DNA of 64,000 nt from Actinoalloteichus_B caeruleus (GTDB lineage: Bacteria; Actinomycetota; Actinomycetes; Mycobacteriales; Pseudonocardiaceae). The translations under genes and the position numbers were made by a program. The notes under the pieces are model-generated. The model was not told the origin of the DNA. It saw only the letters and a list, made by a program, of their open reading frames with translations, and ran no database searches. The DNA is taken from the NCBI RefSeq assembly GCF_000718005.1, contig NZ_JODV01000002.1; one strand, given 5' to 3'. Shown here in pieces: positions 49,412 to 58,476 of this stretch. How positions within the stretch are numbered: position 1 is the stretch's first letter; each line of letters starts with the position of its first letter.

Positions 49412-50914
49412 TCAGCGCTGGCGGCGGCCGGACAGGCGCTGGAGGGTGACGATGACCCCGGCGAGGAACAGCCGCAGGACCCGGCAGTAGGTGACGACGA
49501 TGAGCAGGCCCAGGCCCACGAACATCAGCGCCGGGTCCAGCGCCGGGTAGGCGAGGGACGCCAGCACCCAGAGCGGTCCGGTCAGCGCCCCGCACAGCAG
49601 GGTGACGGCCACCAGCACGTGGCCCAGGTAGGAGCGCCGGTCGGCTCCGGCCCGGGCGGCCAGGTGGGCCCGGACCACGCGGGGGTGGCGAGCGCGGACC
49701 ACGGCCAGCAGCGGCACCACCGACAGCGCGACGCCCAGCGGCGGGTACCACCATGTTTCGGACTGTTCGCCCAGCGCGGTCAGCAACACCAGCGGGGGGA
49801 GCGCGAGCAGCGTCGTCAGCCACGACTGGCGCCACAACCGGACGGGTTGGGCGTCGTAGATCCGTTCGTCGCGTTGCCGGCGGATGGCCAGGACCGCCAC
49901 GGCGGTCGATCCGAGGGCGATCGCCAGGATGACTCGCAGCAGGGGGGTGACGTCCCCGCCCTGGATCAGCGAGCCGATCCACCACCCCGTGAGCAGCAGC
50001 GTGTTCAGGCAGGTCACTCCGACGAGACCGGCCAGCACCCGGCGGGTGCGCAGCAGGATGCGCAGGTATCCGCCGAGGCCCCGCTGGTAGCGCTGGTGCT
50101 CGCTCCACAGGTGCAGGCCGAGGAGGGCTGGTAGCGGGGTGGCGCCCAACGCCACCCACCGGCCGGCGTGGTCGGGGAGCAGCAGCGCGAGGACGAGCAG
50201 CAGGAGGGTCGCGGCGGCGGTCACCATCGGCGCCAGCCGGGCGGTGAGCCAGCCCAGCCGCGCCAGTTCGGCCTCCGTGGCCCGCTGCCCCGGCGCCACG
50301 GTCAGCAGCGCCCGGAAGGTGGCCATCGCCTGGCCGACCCGCGCCCGGTCGGACTGCACCTGGCCGAGCAGGAACAGGGCCTGGTCGTTGTGCGGGTCGA
50401 TCGCCAGCGCCGCCCGCAGCGCCTCCTCGGCCTGGTCACGGCGGCGGTTGAGGAGGGCGAGCCGGGCGAGCAGCAGGTGCGGTCCGGCCTCGGTGGGGCC
50501 GAGCCGGACGCACTCCTCGGCGGCGGCCACGGCCTCGGGGAGCCGTTTCCGCTGCAGGGCCAGCACCTCGGCGAGCCGCGAGTGGGTCTGCCAGACGTGG
50601 GGGTTGTGGCGGACGGCCTCCCGGGCGGCGACCTCGGCGTCGGCGAGGCGGCCGAGGCCGACGAGGGCCCCGCTGCGGAGCCGGTGCCCCCAGTCGTCCC
50701 CGGGGGCGCCGCGGACGGCGTTGTCCGCGGCGACGAGGGCGCGCTGGAACTCGCCGTTGCCGACCAGCGCCTTCGCCAACTGCCCCCAGAGGACACCGTC
50801 GGAGGGCCATGCGGCGAGCCCGGCCTCCAGCACGGTGATCGCCTCGGAGGTGCGGCCCAGGTCCAGCAGCGCCTCGGAGTGGGTGAACAGCGTGGTGGGG
50901 TCGGCGGCCGTCAT
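49412..50914 (-). CDS. TPR-repeat membrane protein paired with an AAA+ ATPase
   Basis: A 500-aa protein. The first 210 residues contain about six TPR-like helix pairs (LFTHSEALLDLGRTSEAITVLEAGLAAWPSD, LRSGALVGLGRLADAEVAAREAVRHNP and others). The rest has about eight hydrophobic segments grouped in pairs (MVTAAATLLLLVLALLL, VRLWRQSWLTTLLALPPLVLL and others), interspersed with Arg-rich loops. The ATG overlaps the AAA+ stop codon (ATGA), so both are made in fixed proportion. TPR domains bind partner proteins, so this is likely the membrane dock of the ATPase. Function is not known to me. Confidence 0.8.
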   Translation of the reverse strand: MTAADPTTLFTHSEALLDLGRTSEAITVLEAGLAAWPSDGVLWGQLAKALVGNGEFQRALVAADNAVRGAPGDDWGHRLRSGALVGLGRLADAEVAAREAVRHNPHVWQTHSRLAEVLALQRKRLPEAVAAAEECVRLGPTEAGPHLLLARLALLNRRRDQAEEALRAALAIDPHNDQALFLLGQVQSDRARVGQAMATFRALLTVAPGQRATEAELARLGWLTARLAPMVTAAATLLLLVLALLLPDHAGRWVALGATPLPALLGLHLWSEHQRYQRGLGGYLRILLRTRRVLAGLVGVTCLNTLLLTGWWIGSLIQGGDVTPLLRVILAIALGSTAVAVLAIRRQRDERIYDAQPVRLWRQSWLTTLLALPPLVLLTALGEQSETWWYPPLGVALSVVPLLAVVRARHPRVVRAHLAARAGADRRSYLGHVLVAVTLLCGALTGPLWVLASLAYPALDPALMFVGLGLLIVVTYCRVLRLFLAGVIVTLQRLSGRRQR

Positions 50915-52323
50915 GCCATCTTTCTCTGCTTGAGGTAGGCCAGCAGGTCGTCGTACTCGCCGTTGGCGTTGGCGAACAGCGCGACGTTGCGGGCCGACTC
51001 CAGCCAGGGGCCGATGGACGGCTTGACCTGGCGCAGCGCCACCTTCATGTCCTTCATCGTGATGGGCCGCGCCCGGCCGAGGCGCATCGAGTCGGCCAGG
51101 GCGAGTTCGGCGGCGGACTCGACCAGGTGGCCGAGGTCGGCGCCGGAGAAGTCCTCGGTGCGCTTGACCAGCAGGTCGAGGTCGAGGCCGTCGACGGGAC
51201 GGTCCCGCAGCTTGCCCTGGAGGATCGCGGCCCTGGCCGGGCCGTCCGGCGGCAGCACGAGGACGGTGCGGTCCAACCGGCCGGGGCGGCGCAACGCGGG
51301 GTCCACGTCCCACGGGTGGTTGGTCGCGGCGAGGATGAACACGCCCGTGTTGTCCTCGGTCGCGGAGTCCATCTCGGTGAGGATCTGGTTGACGGCCGAT
51401 CGCAGTCCGCTCCAGCCGGAACCGATGCCGGACCGGCGGTGGCCGATGGCGTCGACCTCGTCGAAGAACAGCAGGCAGGGGCTGTTGCGGCGGGCCGCCC
51501 TGAAGATCTGTTCGATGTTGCGTTCGGTCTCGCCGAGGCGGGATCCGAGGATGTCGGCGAGGCTGACGGTGCTGAAGCTGGCGCCGAGTTCACCGGCGAC
51601 CGCCCGGGCGATGAAGGTCTTGCCGCAGCCGGGGGGCCCGTAGAGCATCAGGCCGCCGCGCAGGCTCTTGCCGAAGGCCCTGGCCAGTTCGGGGTTGCGC
51701 ATCGGCCCGAGGAAGGCCATGTCCAAGCGTGCCTTGACCTGCTCCAGGCCTCCGACGTCGGCCAGGGTGATCTGGCTGGTCTCCAGGTCCAGCGCCGGTT
51801 CCGGGGGTTCCTCGTCGTCGCCGACGACGTGGAGGCGGGGCGGGCTGGTGGGTGCGGGCCGTTCAGCGGCCGAGTCGAACCTGGTCGTCGTGGGGCGCAG
51901 GGGTACGACGGGCCGCTCGCCGGACGGCTCGGCTCCGCCGGGGCCGCCCCGCGTGGCGTCCTGACCGCTGGCCGGCGAGGTGGGGGTCGCCCCGGGCGGG
52001 GGAGGGGGCGCGGTCGGTGGCGGGGCGACGGCTGGTGTCGCGTCGGGCGGTGGCGTCACGGGCGGGGCGGCCGGCGGGGTGGCCGGGGGCGGCGGTGTCG
52101 GGGCGGCCGCGGCGCCGGTGAGCGCGGCGGACGCTCGTCCCAACAGGCTGAGCGCCTGCGCGTTGCCGGGATCGGTCTGCAGCACCACGGTGCAGTGGCT
52201 GAGCGCGCCCGTGGCGTCGTTCCTGTCCAGCAGGAGCTCGGCCACGTGCAGCCGTAGCGGGACGTCCTGGGGGGCGGCGGAGACCGCGGCGAGAAGACTC
52301 GTCAACAGCGGGTCATCGGACAC
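50911..52323 (-). CDS. AAA+ ATPase with N-terminal TPR-like domain and Pro-rich linker
   Basis: A 470-aa protein. Residues 1-70 resemble TPR-type helices (RLHVAELLLDRNDATGALSHC). A Pro/Thr/Ala-rich linker of about 100 residues follows, and then a single AAA+ domain with Walker A YGPPGCGKT (about 229-236), Walker B LLFFDEVDAIG, sensor 1 ATNHP, and Arg fingers in RRPGRLDR (SRH region); a final helical tail ends KQRKMA. This is the cdc48/spastin-like type that remodels or unfolds proteins. The GTG start lies 7 nt behind TACGAT, which decides against the longer frame to 52380. It overlaps the TPR membrane protein gene and must act with it. The substrate is unknown. Confidence 0.88.
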   Translation of the reverse strand: MSDDPLLTSLLAAVSAAPQDVPLRLHVAELLLDRNDATGALSHCTVVLQTDPGNAQALSLLGRASAALTGAAAAPTPPPPATPPAAPPVTPPPDATPAVAPPPTAPPPPPGATPTSPASGQDATRGGPGGAEPSGERPVVPLRPTTTRFDSAAERPAPTSPPRLHVVGDDEEPPEPALDLETSQITLADVGGLEQVKARLDMAFLGPMRNPELARAFGKSLRGGLMLYGPPGCGKTFIARAVAGELGASFSTVSLADILGSRLGETERNIEQIFRAARRNSPCLLFFDEVDAIGHRRSGIGSGWSGLRSAVNQILTEMDSATEDNTGVFILAATNHPWDVDPALRRPGRLDRTVLVLPPDGPARAAILQGKLRDRPVDGLDLDLLVKRTEDFSGADLGHLVESAAELALADSMRLGRARPITMKDMKVALRQVKPSIGPWLESARNVALFANANGEYDDLLAYLKQRKMA

Positions 52324-52595
52324 TCGCGAGATCGTACGCCGAACGGGTGTGATGGCTGTGGTGTGTTGACGAATACTCACCCTTCGTCATGGGATCAGGT
52401 GTGGATGGCTCGATGTGGGCACGCGCGCGACCAGCCGGTCTCCTGGCCGGCGCTCGGGATTTGGGACGTGGGGCTCCCACGGCTCCGGCCGCTGAACCCG
52501 CACGGGGTCGTGCCGCCGTCCGGCGGTGCCGCGCCGCCCAACCCCAGCACCGTTCCGCCGACACCAGGACGGTCGAGATGCGACACCGGGGACCG

Positions 52596-53360
52596 TCAGC
52601 CCGCCCCGAGCGCGGCCGCCGGTCGCACCTCGGGCCACCCGACTTCCCCGGCCTCCACCTCCCGGTCCAGACCCCGGACGTCCTCCTCGGACAGCACCCC
52701 CAGCCGGCGCAGGGCGGAGACCAGCATCCGCGCGACGACCACCGCCCCCGCCCCGGTGAAGTGCGTGTCGTCACGGACGCCCTCCGGGTGGTTCGGGCTC
52801 TCGCCGGGCGCCAACCAGAGGAACACCTCCCGCGCGGTGCGCTCGGGGCCCAGCCGGTCCCAGCGGGCCCGGCTGATCCGGGCCAGGTCCACCGCGCTGG
52901 CCCCCGTGGCGGCCGCGACCTCCATCATCGCCGCCGGGTAGGGCCCGTGCGAGGTCCCGGCCCGGCCCCGCTCGTCGAACACCCGCCGCTCCACGGAGGT
53001 CACCAGCACGGGCCGGGCTCCGCGCCGCTGGGCGCCGTCGACCAACAGGCGCAGGTTGTGCCGGTAGTCGGTGTCCGCCGGGGCGTACCGCGCCGGGTCG
53101 AACGCCTTGTGGTCGTTGTGACCGAAGGAGACCAGCAGCAGGTCCGAGGGGCGGAGCAGGTCCAGGGCGGCCGCGCCGCGTCCACTGTCGAGGAAGCTCC
53201 TGGTGCTGGCCCCGGGCCAGGCGGTGTTGCGCACCGTCAGGTGCGGTCGGAGGAAGGCGGGCAGGGCCTGCCCCCAACCCGCCTGCGGGGCCTCGTCGGC
53301 GGCGTAGGTGGCGGCCGTCGAGTCCCCGACGACGACGAGGGACCGTGGCTGTCCGGTCAT
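52596..53360 (-). CDS. SGNH-type esterase (rhamnogalacturonan acetylesterase-like)
   Basis: A 254-aa SGNH/GDSL hydrolase. Block I is VVVGDSTAATY (Ser nucleophile), the Gly is in WPGASTRSF, Asn in SFGHNDHKAF, and the catalytic Asp/His pair is DDTHFTGAGA near residue 203-209. Family members remove acetyl groups from pectic or other polysaccharides. There is no signal peptide, so it acts inside the cell or is exported by another route. A clear GGGAGG lies 4 nt before the ATG; the longer frame to 53378 adds only six codons. Confidence 0.9.
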   Translation of the reverse strand: MTGQPRSLVVVGDSTAATYAADEAPQAGWGQALPAFLRPHLTVRNTAWPGASTRSFLDSGRGAAALDLLRPSDLLLVSFGHNDHKAFDPARYAPADTDYRHNLRLLVDGAQRRGARPVLVTSVERRVFDERGRAGTSHGPYPAAMMEVAAATGASAVDLARISRARWDRLGPERTAREVFLWLAPGESPNHPEGVRDDTHFTGAGAVVVARMLVSALRRLGVLSEEDVRGLDREVEAGEVGWPEVRPAAALGAG

Positions 53361-53544
53361 GCGACCTCCCGAGGACACGGCGGCGGCGAGGGGTGCCGAT
53401 CATCCTCTTTGTACTGACACCCCCTGACCGCCGGCGCCGGTTCGTGGGACTCGTGGCCCGTGACGGCCACCCGCCGGACCGCGCGCACCGCCGGCCCTGC
53501 CCGCCGCTGGGCCCCTTCGTGGCCCGCCCTCGGGGTCGGCGGTC

Positions 53545-54720
53545 TCAGTCGGCCAGCAGCGGCCACACCGCGCCGCTGAGCCGGGAGGCGCGGCCGCACA
53601 GCTCGTCGAACCCGGACCCGCCGTAGACGCCCAGGGTCAGGGCCTCGCGGTGCGGGCCGGGGACGGTGGCGTGCGCGGGGTGGAACTCGCCGCCCTCCGC
53701 GCCGAGGACACATCCTCGGTAGCCGGGGCGGATCGTGACCCGCTGCTCCCGGGTGGGGCGCCCGTGCAGGGTCCTGGTGGCTCCTCGCAGGGCGTGGTTG
53801 CTGGTCAGGGACAGGGCGACGGCGGGTTCGCCGGCGGTGAGGTCGTCGGCTCCCCACACGCAGCCCCGGCCCATCGGGTCGACGTCGTGCCACTCACCCG
53901 AGGTGCGGGCGACGGCGCGGACCCGGTCGACCGGCAGCAGGCCGCACATCCGGCGGGCGATCAGGCTGTCCGACCCCACCGGCAGGTGCCGTGCCGTGCC
54001 GTCGGCCACCCGGTCGACCGCGGCGTTGAGCAGGACGTGGGTGAGGCGGCAGGTGTCGTCGCGGTCGGAGGACACGGGAACACCGTCCGAGGGCAGGGTC
54101 GTCACCCGGACGACGAGCCCGTCGGGGAACACCCCCTCCCGCAGGCACATGCCGGTCGCCGCGCTCCAGTACTCGACCACCCAGGCCGAGCCGCGGGCCC
54201 CGACCGCGAGCAGTGCCGCACCGGTCGGGTCGGCGTCGTGGTCGACCTGGACCTGGGCGGTCACCTCCTCGTCCGCTGGCAGGGTCACCGTCAGCAGGCA
54301 GTGCGTCAGCCGGGGTTCGACGGTCACCAGCTCGGGCCGCTGGAAGTCGAGGTCCTCGACGGCGACCAGACCGCACGGGTCCAGGGTGGACAAGCTGCCC
54401 AGCCCCCGCGTGGTGGCGTCCCGGGGCACGGGGACCTCGTCGGCGTGGGGGCCGGCGTCGTCCTCGGTGCGGGTGGTGGAGGAGTCGGAGGAGGTGGTGG
54501 GCGCGGCGGAGGGAGCCGGCGACTCCTCGGGATCCGTCAGGGGTTCGGCGGAGGGAGTGGTCGCCGGAGGTGTCGCGGACGGGGTCGGAGCGGCCTCGCC
54601 GACACCCGCGTCCGAAGCCGGGGGGCCGGCGGTGGAACATCCCGTGAGGACGACCGCGACCACCGCCAGGCCCGCCGCCGCGCGCCGGTGCCGGTCGAGG
54701 AGCGTGAACCAGCGGGACAT
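53545..54720 (-). CDS. Secreted lipoprotein with Cys-rich globular region
   Basis: A 391-aa protein. The N-terminus is a lipoprotein signal: HRRAAAGLAVVAVVLTGC with the lipobox LTGC (Cys28). A Ser/Pro/Thr-rich linker follows to about residue 90. The remaining 300 residues contain about nine Cys at positions suggesting disulphides (DPCGLV, THCLLTV, GMCLRE, DTCRLT, RMCGLL, GCVWGA, GCVLGA, LCGRA). Two internal repeats begin DPCGLVAVEDL and RMCGLLPVDRV, the pattern of the actinobacterial DUF3558-like proteins. It is anchored outside the membrane. No catalytic motif is visible. AGGGGA precedes the ATG. Confidence 0.8.
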   Translation of the reverse strand: MSRWFTLLDRHRRAAAGLAVVAVVLTGCSTAGPPASDAGVGEAAPTPSATPPATTPSAEPLTDPEESPAPSAAPTTSSDSSTTRTEDDAGPHADEVPVPRDATTRGLGSLSTLDPCGLVAVEDLDFQRPELVTVEPRLTHCLLTVTLPADEEVTAQVQVDHDADPTGAALLAVGARGSAWVVEYWSAATGMCLREGVFPDGLVVRVTTLPSDGVPVSSDRDDTCRLTHVLLNAAVDRVADGTARHLPVGSDSLIARRMCGLLPVDRVRAVARTSGEWHDVDPMGRGCVWGADDLTAGEPAVALSLTSNHALRGATRTLHGRPTREQRVTIRPGYRGCVLGAEGGEFHPAHATVPGPHREALTLGVYGGSGFDELCGRASRLSGAVWPLLAD

Positions 54721-55170
54721 CGGTTTTCCCCTGTCCGGTCGGGGCACCGGCCTGGTCGGCGGGGCACGAGAAGACGGTACGACACCATTCGAGCCAGCGG
54801 GCGGGTGTCGGGGTACCGCCGCCCGCCCGCTCGGACGTCAGCCGTTCGGCGGCTGCCGCTGCGGCGGCCGGCGGTGTCTACTGGACTGGGGTGGTGCGCG
54901 TGCACCCGGATCCCGGGGTGCCGTGCGCCGGCCGCCGGGCATCCCGTCGTGGCCCGAGCGCGCCAAGAACGGCCCGGAGCGTGTCCGAAGCGGACCCGGC
55001 GGTTCCCCGTCCCCGTCCCCGGAGTGCGTGTCTGTGAGCACTTCTTCGGGCTCCACCGCGCGGAACTGAAGTGGCCCCAGGCGTAAGAATTTGCTCCAGC
55101 TCCACCCTGCGCTCATGGCATCTCATAGATCTTGGACGTCGGGATAGGGTCCGGTGGGAGGTGCGGGGGA
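54721..55170. other. Divergent region between the lipoprotein and Nudix genes
   Basis: 450 bp with no supported gene. The last 70 bp before the Nudix ATG are lower in GC and contain TTGGAC and GATAGG steps that may be promoter elements. Confidence 0.45.
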
Positions 55171-55644
55171 ATGAGTGTCCGGCTGGCGGCGTACGCCGTG
55201 TGCATCGAGGGCGGGCGGGTGCTGCTCGCCCGTCACGTGCCGCCGAAGGGCGAGAGCAACTGAACCCTTCCGGGCGGCAGGGTTGAGCACGCGGAGGATC
55301 CGTTCGACGCGGTGATCCGGGAGGTCGCAGAGGAGACCGGCTGCGATGCGGTGGTCGAACGGCTGCTGGGCGTGGACTCCCGGGTGATCCCCGCGGCCGA
55401 ACGTGCCATCCCCGGTGGACCGGAGCATCACAACGTCGGCGTCTTTTACCAGGTCCGTATCACCGGCGGCGAGCTGCGGCCGGAGCCGAACGGCGAAATC
55501 GCTGAGTCGGTCTGGACTCCGATCCCCGATGTCACTCGCCTGCGCCGGTCATCGCTGGTCGATGTCGGCCTCGCCCTGGCTCAGACGCTTCCGGCGACTG
55601 GCCACGTCGCTGCCGTCCCGGTCGGCGGCCTGATCCAGCACTGA
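55171..55644 (+). pseudogene. Nudix hydrolase gene with an in-frame TGA at a Trp position
   Basis: The frame encodes a normal small Nudix protein: MSVRLAAYAVCIEGGRVLLAR, then the Nudix box GGRVEHAEDPFDAVIREVAEETG fitting G-x5-E-x7-REVxEExG, and a conserved C-terminal fold (NVGVFYQVRI, EIAESVWTP). Codon 31 is TGA (55261-55263), exactly where the family has Trp before LPGG. The reading frame is otherwise intact to the natural stop, so this is a single-base nonsense change (TGG to TGA), recent or sustained by readthrough. A fragment starting at GTG 55312 lacks the first strands and would be non-functional. Members hydrolyse nucleoside diphosphates linked to other moieties. Confidence 0.82.
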
Positions 55645-55844
55645 GGCGCGATCAACATCCGAACTGGCTGCTCCGCGGGCGGTGCCATCGCCAGTGGATC
55701 GGCAGGCAGGTCCGCGACGTGCCCTCTTCGGACTGAATGCACTGGTCCGTCCACCCGACCGCTGCCGAGGAGGCTCTCCCCCCCACCGCCGAGCGGTCTA
55801 CCGTGGCTCCGGTGCGCCGTGGCCAGACAGGAGGGTTCGACGAG

Positions 55845-56762
55845 GTGACCGCGCTGATCGCCACCCGTGGCCTCCCCGGGTCGGGAAAGACCACCTGGGC
55901 GAAGCGGTACGTCGCGAAGTCCGGTGATCGAGCCGTGCGAGTCAACCGGGACGACCTGCGCGTGATGCTGCACGGCGCCGCGTCGCACCGGGGTGCGACC
56001 GAGCGGCAGGTGACCGCCGCGCAGCACGCGCTGATCCGCGCCCAGCTCGACCTCGGGGTGACCGTCGTCGTCGACGACACCAACCTCCGCGCCCGCTACC
56101 TGCGGGAACTACGGGACCTCGCCCGGCGGTCGGGCGCCGACTTCGAGGTGCGGGACTTCACCTCGGTGCCCTTGGAGGACTGCGTGGCGCGGGACGCCGC
56201 CCGGGAGGAACCGGTCGGGGAAGGGGTGATCCGCGATCTGTGGCGGCGCTACCTCGCCGGCCGCGAGCTGCCGTTGCCGGTGCCCCCGGCGTCCGAACCG
56301 GAGCGCGGGCAGGAGACGACCGGCAGGCCCTACCACCCCCGCCGCGACCTGCCCGCCGCCGTGATGTGCGACCTCGACGGCACGGTGGCCCTGGTGGGCG
56401 ACCGTTCCCCCTACGACGAGTCACGGGTGGAGTCCGACCAGCCCAACCCGGCCGTCATCGCCGCCCTGCGGGGCATGCACGCCACCGGGCACCGCGTCCT
56501 GTTCTGCTCCGGGCGGACCAGCGGGAGCCGGGGGGCCACCGAACGGTGGCTGGCCCGGCACGTGGACGTGCCCCACGACCTGCTGCTGATGCGGGAACCC
56601 GGTGACCGGCGGAAGGACGCCGTGGTGAAGCTGGAGATGTTCGACCGGGAGATCAGGGACCACTACCGGGTCGTCTTCGTGCTCGACGACCGCGACCAGG
56701 TGGTGCGGCTGTGGCGCGGCCTCGGCCTGACCGTCATGCAGGTGGCTGAGGGCGACTTCTGA
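55845..56762 (+). CDS. T4-type bifunctional polynucleotide 5'-kinase/3'-phosphatase
   Basis: A 305-aa protein with the layout and near length of T4 Pnkp (301 aa). The kinase half has the P-loop GLPGSGKT (9-16), VNRDD near 33-37, and VDDTNLRARYLRELR (77-91) carrying the basic substrate-contact residues. The phosphatase half is a HAD domain with CDLDGTVAL (nucleophile Asp176, Asp178), FCSGRTSGS, RKDAVVK and VLDDRDQVV. Activity: phosphorylates 5'-OH and removes 3'-phosphate or 2',3'-cyclic phosphate at broken RNA or DNA ends. The GTG start has AGGAGG 10 nt upstream. No ligase gene adjoins it. Assignment is by whole-length resemblance; nucleic acid preference is unknown. Confidence 0.9.
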   Translation: MTALIATRGLPGSGKTTWAKRYVAKSGDRAVRVNRDDLRVMLHGAASHRGATERQVTAAQHALIRAQLDLGVTVVVDDTNLRARYLRELRDLARRSGADFEVRDFTSVPLEDCVARDAAREEPVGEGVIRDLWRRYLAGRELPLPVPPASEPERGQETTGRPYHPRRDLPAAVMCDLDGTVALVGDRSPYDESRVESDQPNPAVIAALRGMHATGHRVLFCSGRTSGSRGATERWLARHVDVPHDLLLMREPGDRRKDAVVKLEMFDREIRDHYRVVFVLDDRDQVVRLWRGLGLTVMQVAEGDF

Positions 56763-56796
56763 GGGGCATCCGCCGGCCCCGCCCCCATCTCGGCGG

Positions 56797-58476
56797 TCAC
56801 CCGGTGCGCAGCGTGGCCTCGGCCAGCGCGCGCCGTGGGTCCTGGGCGGGCAGCACCTCCACGAGGCGTTCCAGCACGGTCGGGTCGGGCACGGCGCACC
56901 GTCGGTGGAACCGCAGCAGCACCGCCGGGTCGCCGTCCCGCAGCACCCCCGCCCGCACCGAGGCGTGCAGCACCTCCCGCTCCGCCCGCACCAGGGGTGC
57001 CTCCGAGGCGACCAGCAGTTCACCGGTGTAGGCGGCGACGGCGTCGCCGGTCCGGCCGTCGTCGAGCGCGGACCGCACCGCCTCGACGTCCGAGCGGACC
57101 GCCGGGGACAACCGGTAGGGACGGGCGGTGAGCACCTGCGGGGTCAGCCGCCGTCGAAGCCGGTGCAGTTCGGCCCGGACCGTCACCGGGCTGCCGTGCT
57201 CGCCATGCACGTGCAGCGCCAGTTCGCTGGCGGTCAGGCCGCCCCGGTGCAGGATGAGGGCGAGCAGCAGCTCGCAGTGCCGGACCGAGAGCCGGACCTC
57301 CCGGCCGTCGACCACCGCCGAGGGTGTCGTGCCGAGCAGCCGCAGCAGGGAGACCCCGCGCGGTGGGGAGGCGGACCCGCCAGGGCCGGGGGGACCCGGC
57401 GGCAGCGGGCTGGTGGCCGGCACCGCGGGTTCCTCCTCCGCCCCGCCGCCGACGGCCAGGCTCCGGTCGCGGCCGGCGGGACGGGCCGGCCGTGCGCCCC
57501 GGGCCGGCCTCGCGGAGCGACCGCGCTGGTGGGGGCGCGTGCTCAGCCGGAGCAGGTGGCAGCCGTCGTCCAGCGGTTCCCACGACGCCGCCCCCGGCCC
57601 GAGGCCCGGCACGGTGCCGTCGTCGATCCGCCAGCCACACCGCCGCCCGGCGCCGTCCACCACCGGGACCACCCTGGCCGGTACCCAGCCCGGCAGCCCG
57701 TCACCCACCACCCGGCCGGTCGGGGTGACCACCGCCCGCAACTCGCCGGGGCGGCGGCGCAACACCGAACCGTGGCGGTGCCGGAGCCAGGAGTCCCGCT
57801 CGCGCATCCGCTCCGCCAGCCGTGCCTGGGCCAGTTCCACGGCGGCCCTGACGAGCGCGGCCGTCGCCGGGTGCGCGGAGGACAGCGGCCCCGTGACATC
57901 GACGCTCCCGACGATCGCGCCGCTGTCCGGGTCGCGGACCGGGCTCGCCGCGCAGGTCCACGGGTGGTAGGTGCGCACCAGGTGTTCGGCGGAGTGGATG
58001 CGCACCGCGCGCCGGACGGCCAGCGCGGTGCCCATCGCGTTGGTGCCCATCGCGTCCTCGCTCCAGCAGGTGCCCTCCCGCAGTCCGACCCGGTCCGCGC
58101 GGTGGCACAGGTCCCGATGCCCCTCCCGCCAGAGGATGTGGCCCTCCGCGTCGGTGACGATCATCAGGTGCACGGCCTCGTCGGCGATCCCGACCAGCAG
58201 CTCCCGCAGTTCCGGGAGCACCGCGGCCAGCGGGTGGGCGGATCGGCGCGCGGCCAGCTCAGCCCGGTCGAACCCGACCTCGGGAACAGGGGAGTCGGGG
58301 CGCACCTCGGCGGCCAGCGACCGCTGCCAGGACTCCCAGACCAGCGGGCGTGGCCGGCGTGCGAGGTCCCCGCCCAACACGGCCTCATGGGTGGCGCGCA
58401 GCTGGTGCTCGGACCGTTCCTCGGCGGGGGCGGCGACCGGCCGCCACGGCGCGGACCGTGGGAACTCCGCTGCCAT
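56797..58476 (-). CDS. GAF-domain transcriptional regulator with winged-helix output (regulator of exaC)
   Basis: A 559-aa protein. Residues 30-230 follow the AcoR/XylR-type sensor pattern (VWESWQRSLAA, LMIVTDAEGHILWREG, LREGTCWSEDAMGTNAMGTAL, SAEHLVRTYHPWTCAASPVRDPDSG), a GAF domain that senses small alcohols, acetoin or aldehydes. In the classical family a sigma-54 AAA domain and Fis helix follow. Here those are missing, and a linker (Arg/Pro/Gly-rich) leads to a winged-helix and tail (SVRHCELLLALILHRGGLTASELALHVHG, VRAELHRLRRRL). Start at ATG 58474-58476 with GGAGG 4 nt upstream. It is divergent from the aldehyde dehydrogenase gene, a standard arrangement for its activator. Confidence 0.88.
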   Translation of the reverse strand: MAAEFPRSAPWRPVAAPAEERSEHQLRATHEAVLGGDLARRPRPLVWESWQRSLAAEVRPDSPVPEVGFDRAELAARRSAHPLAAVLPELRELLVGIADEAVHLMIVTDAEGHILWREGHRDLCHRADRVGLREGTCWSEDAMGTNAMGTALAVRRAVRIHSAEHLVRTYHPWTCAASPVRDPDSGAIVGSVDVTGPLSSAHPATAALVRAAVELAQARLAERMRERDSWLRHRHGSVLRRRPGELRAVVTPTGRVVGDGLPGWVPARVVPVVDGAGRRCGWRIDDGTVPGLGPGAASWEPLDDGCHLLRLSTRPHQRGRSARPARGARPARPAGRDRSLAVGGGAEEEPAVPATSPLPPGPPGPGGSASPPRGVSLLRLLGTTPSAVVDGREVRLSVRHCELLLALILHRGGLTASELALHVHGEHGSPVTVRAELHRLRRRLTPQVLTARPYRLSPAVRSDVEAVRSALDDGRTGDAVAAYTGELLVASEAPLVRAEREVLHASVRAGVLRDGDPAVLLRFHRRCAVPDPTVLERLVEVLPAQDPRRALAEATLRTG

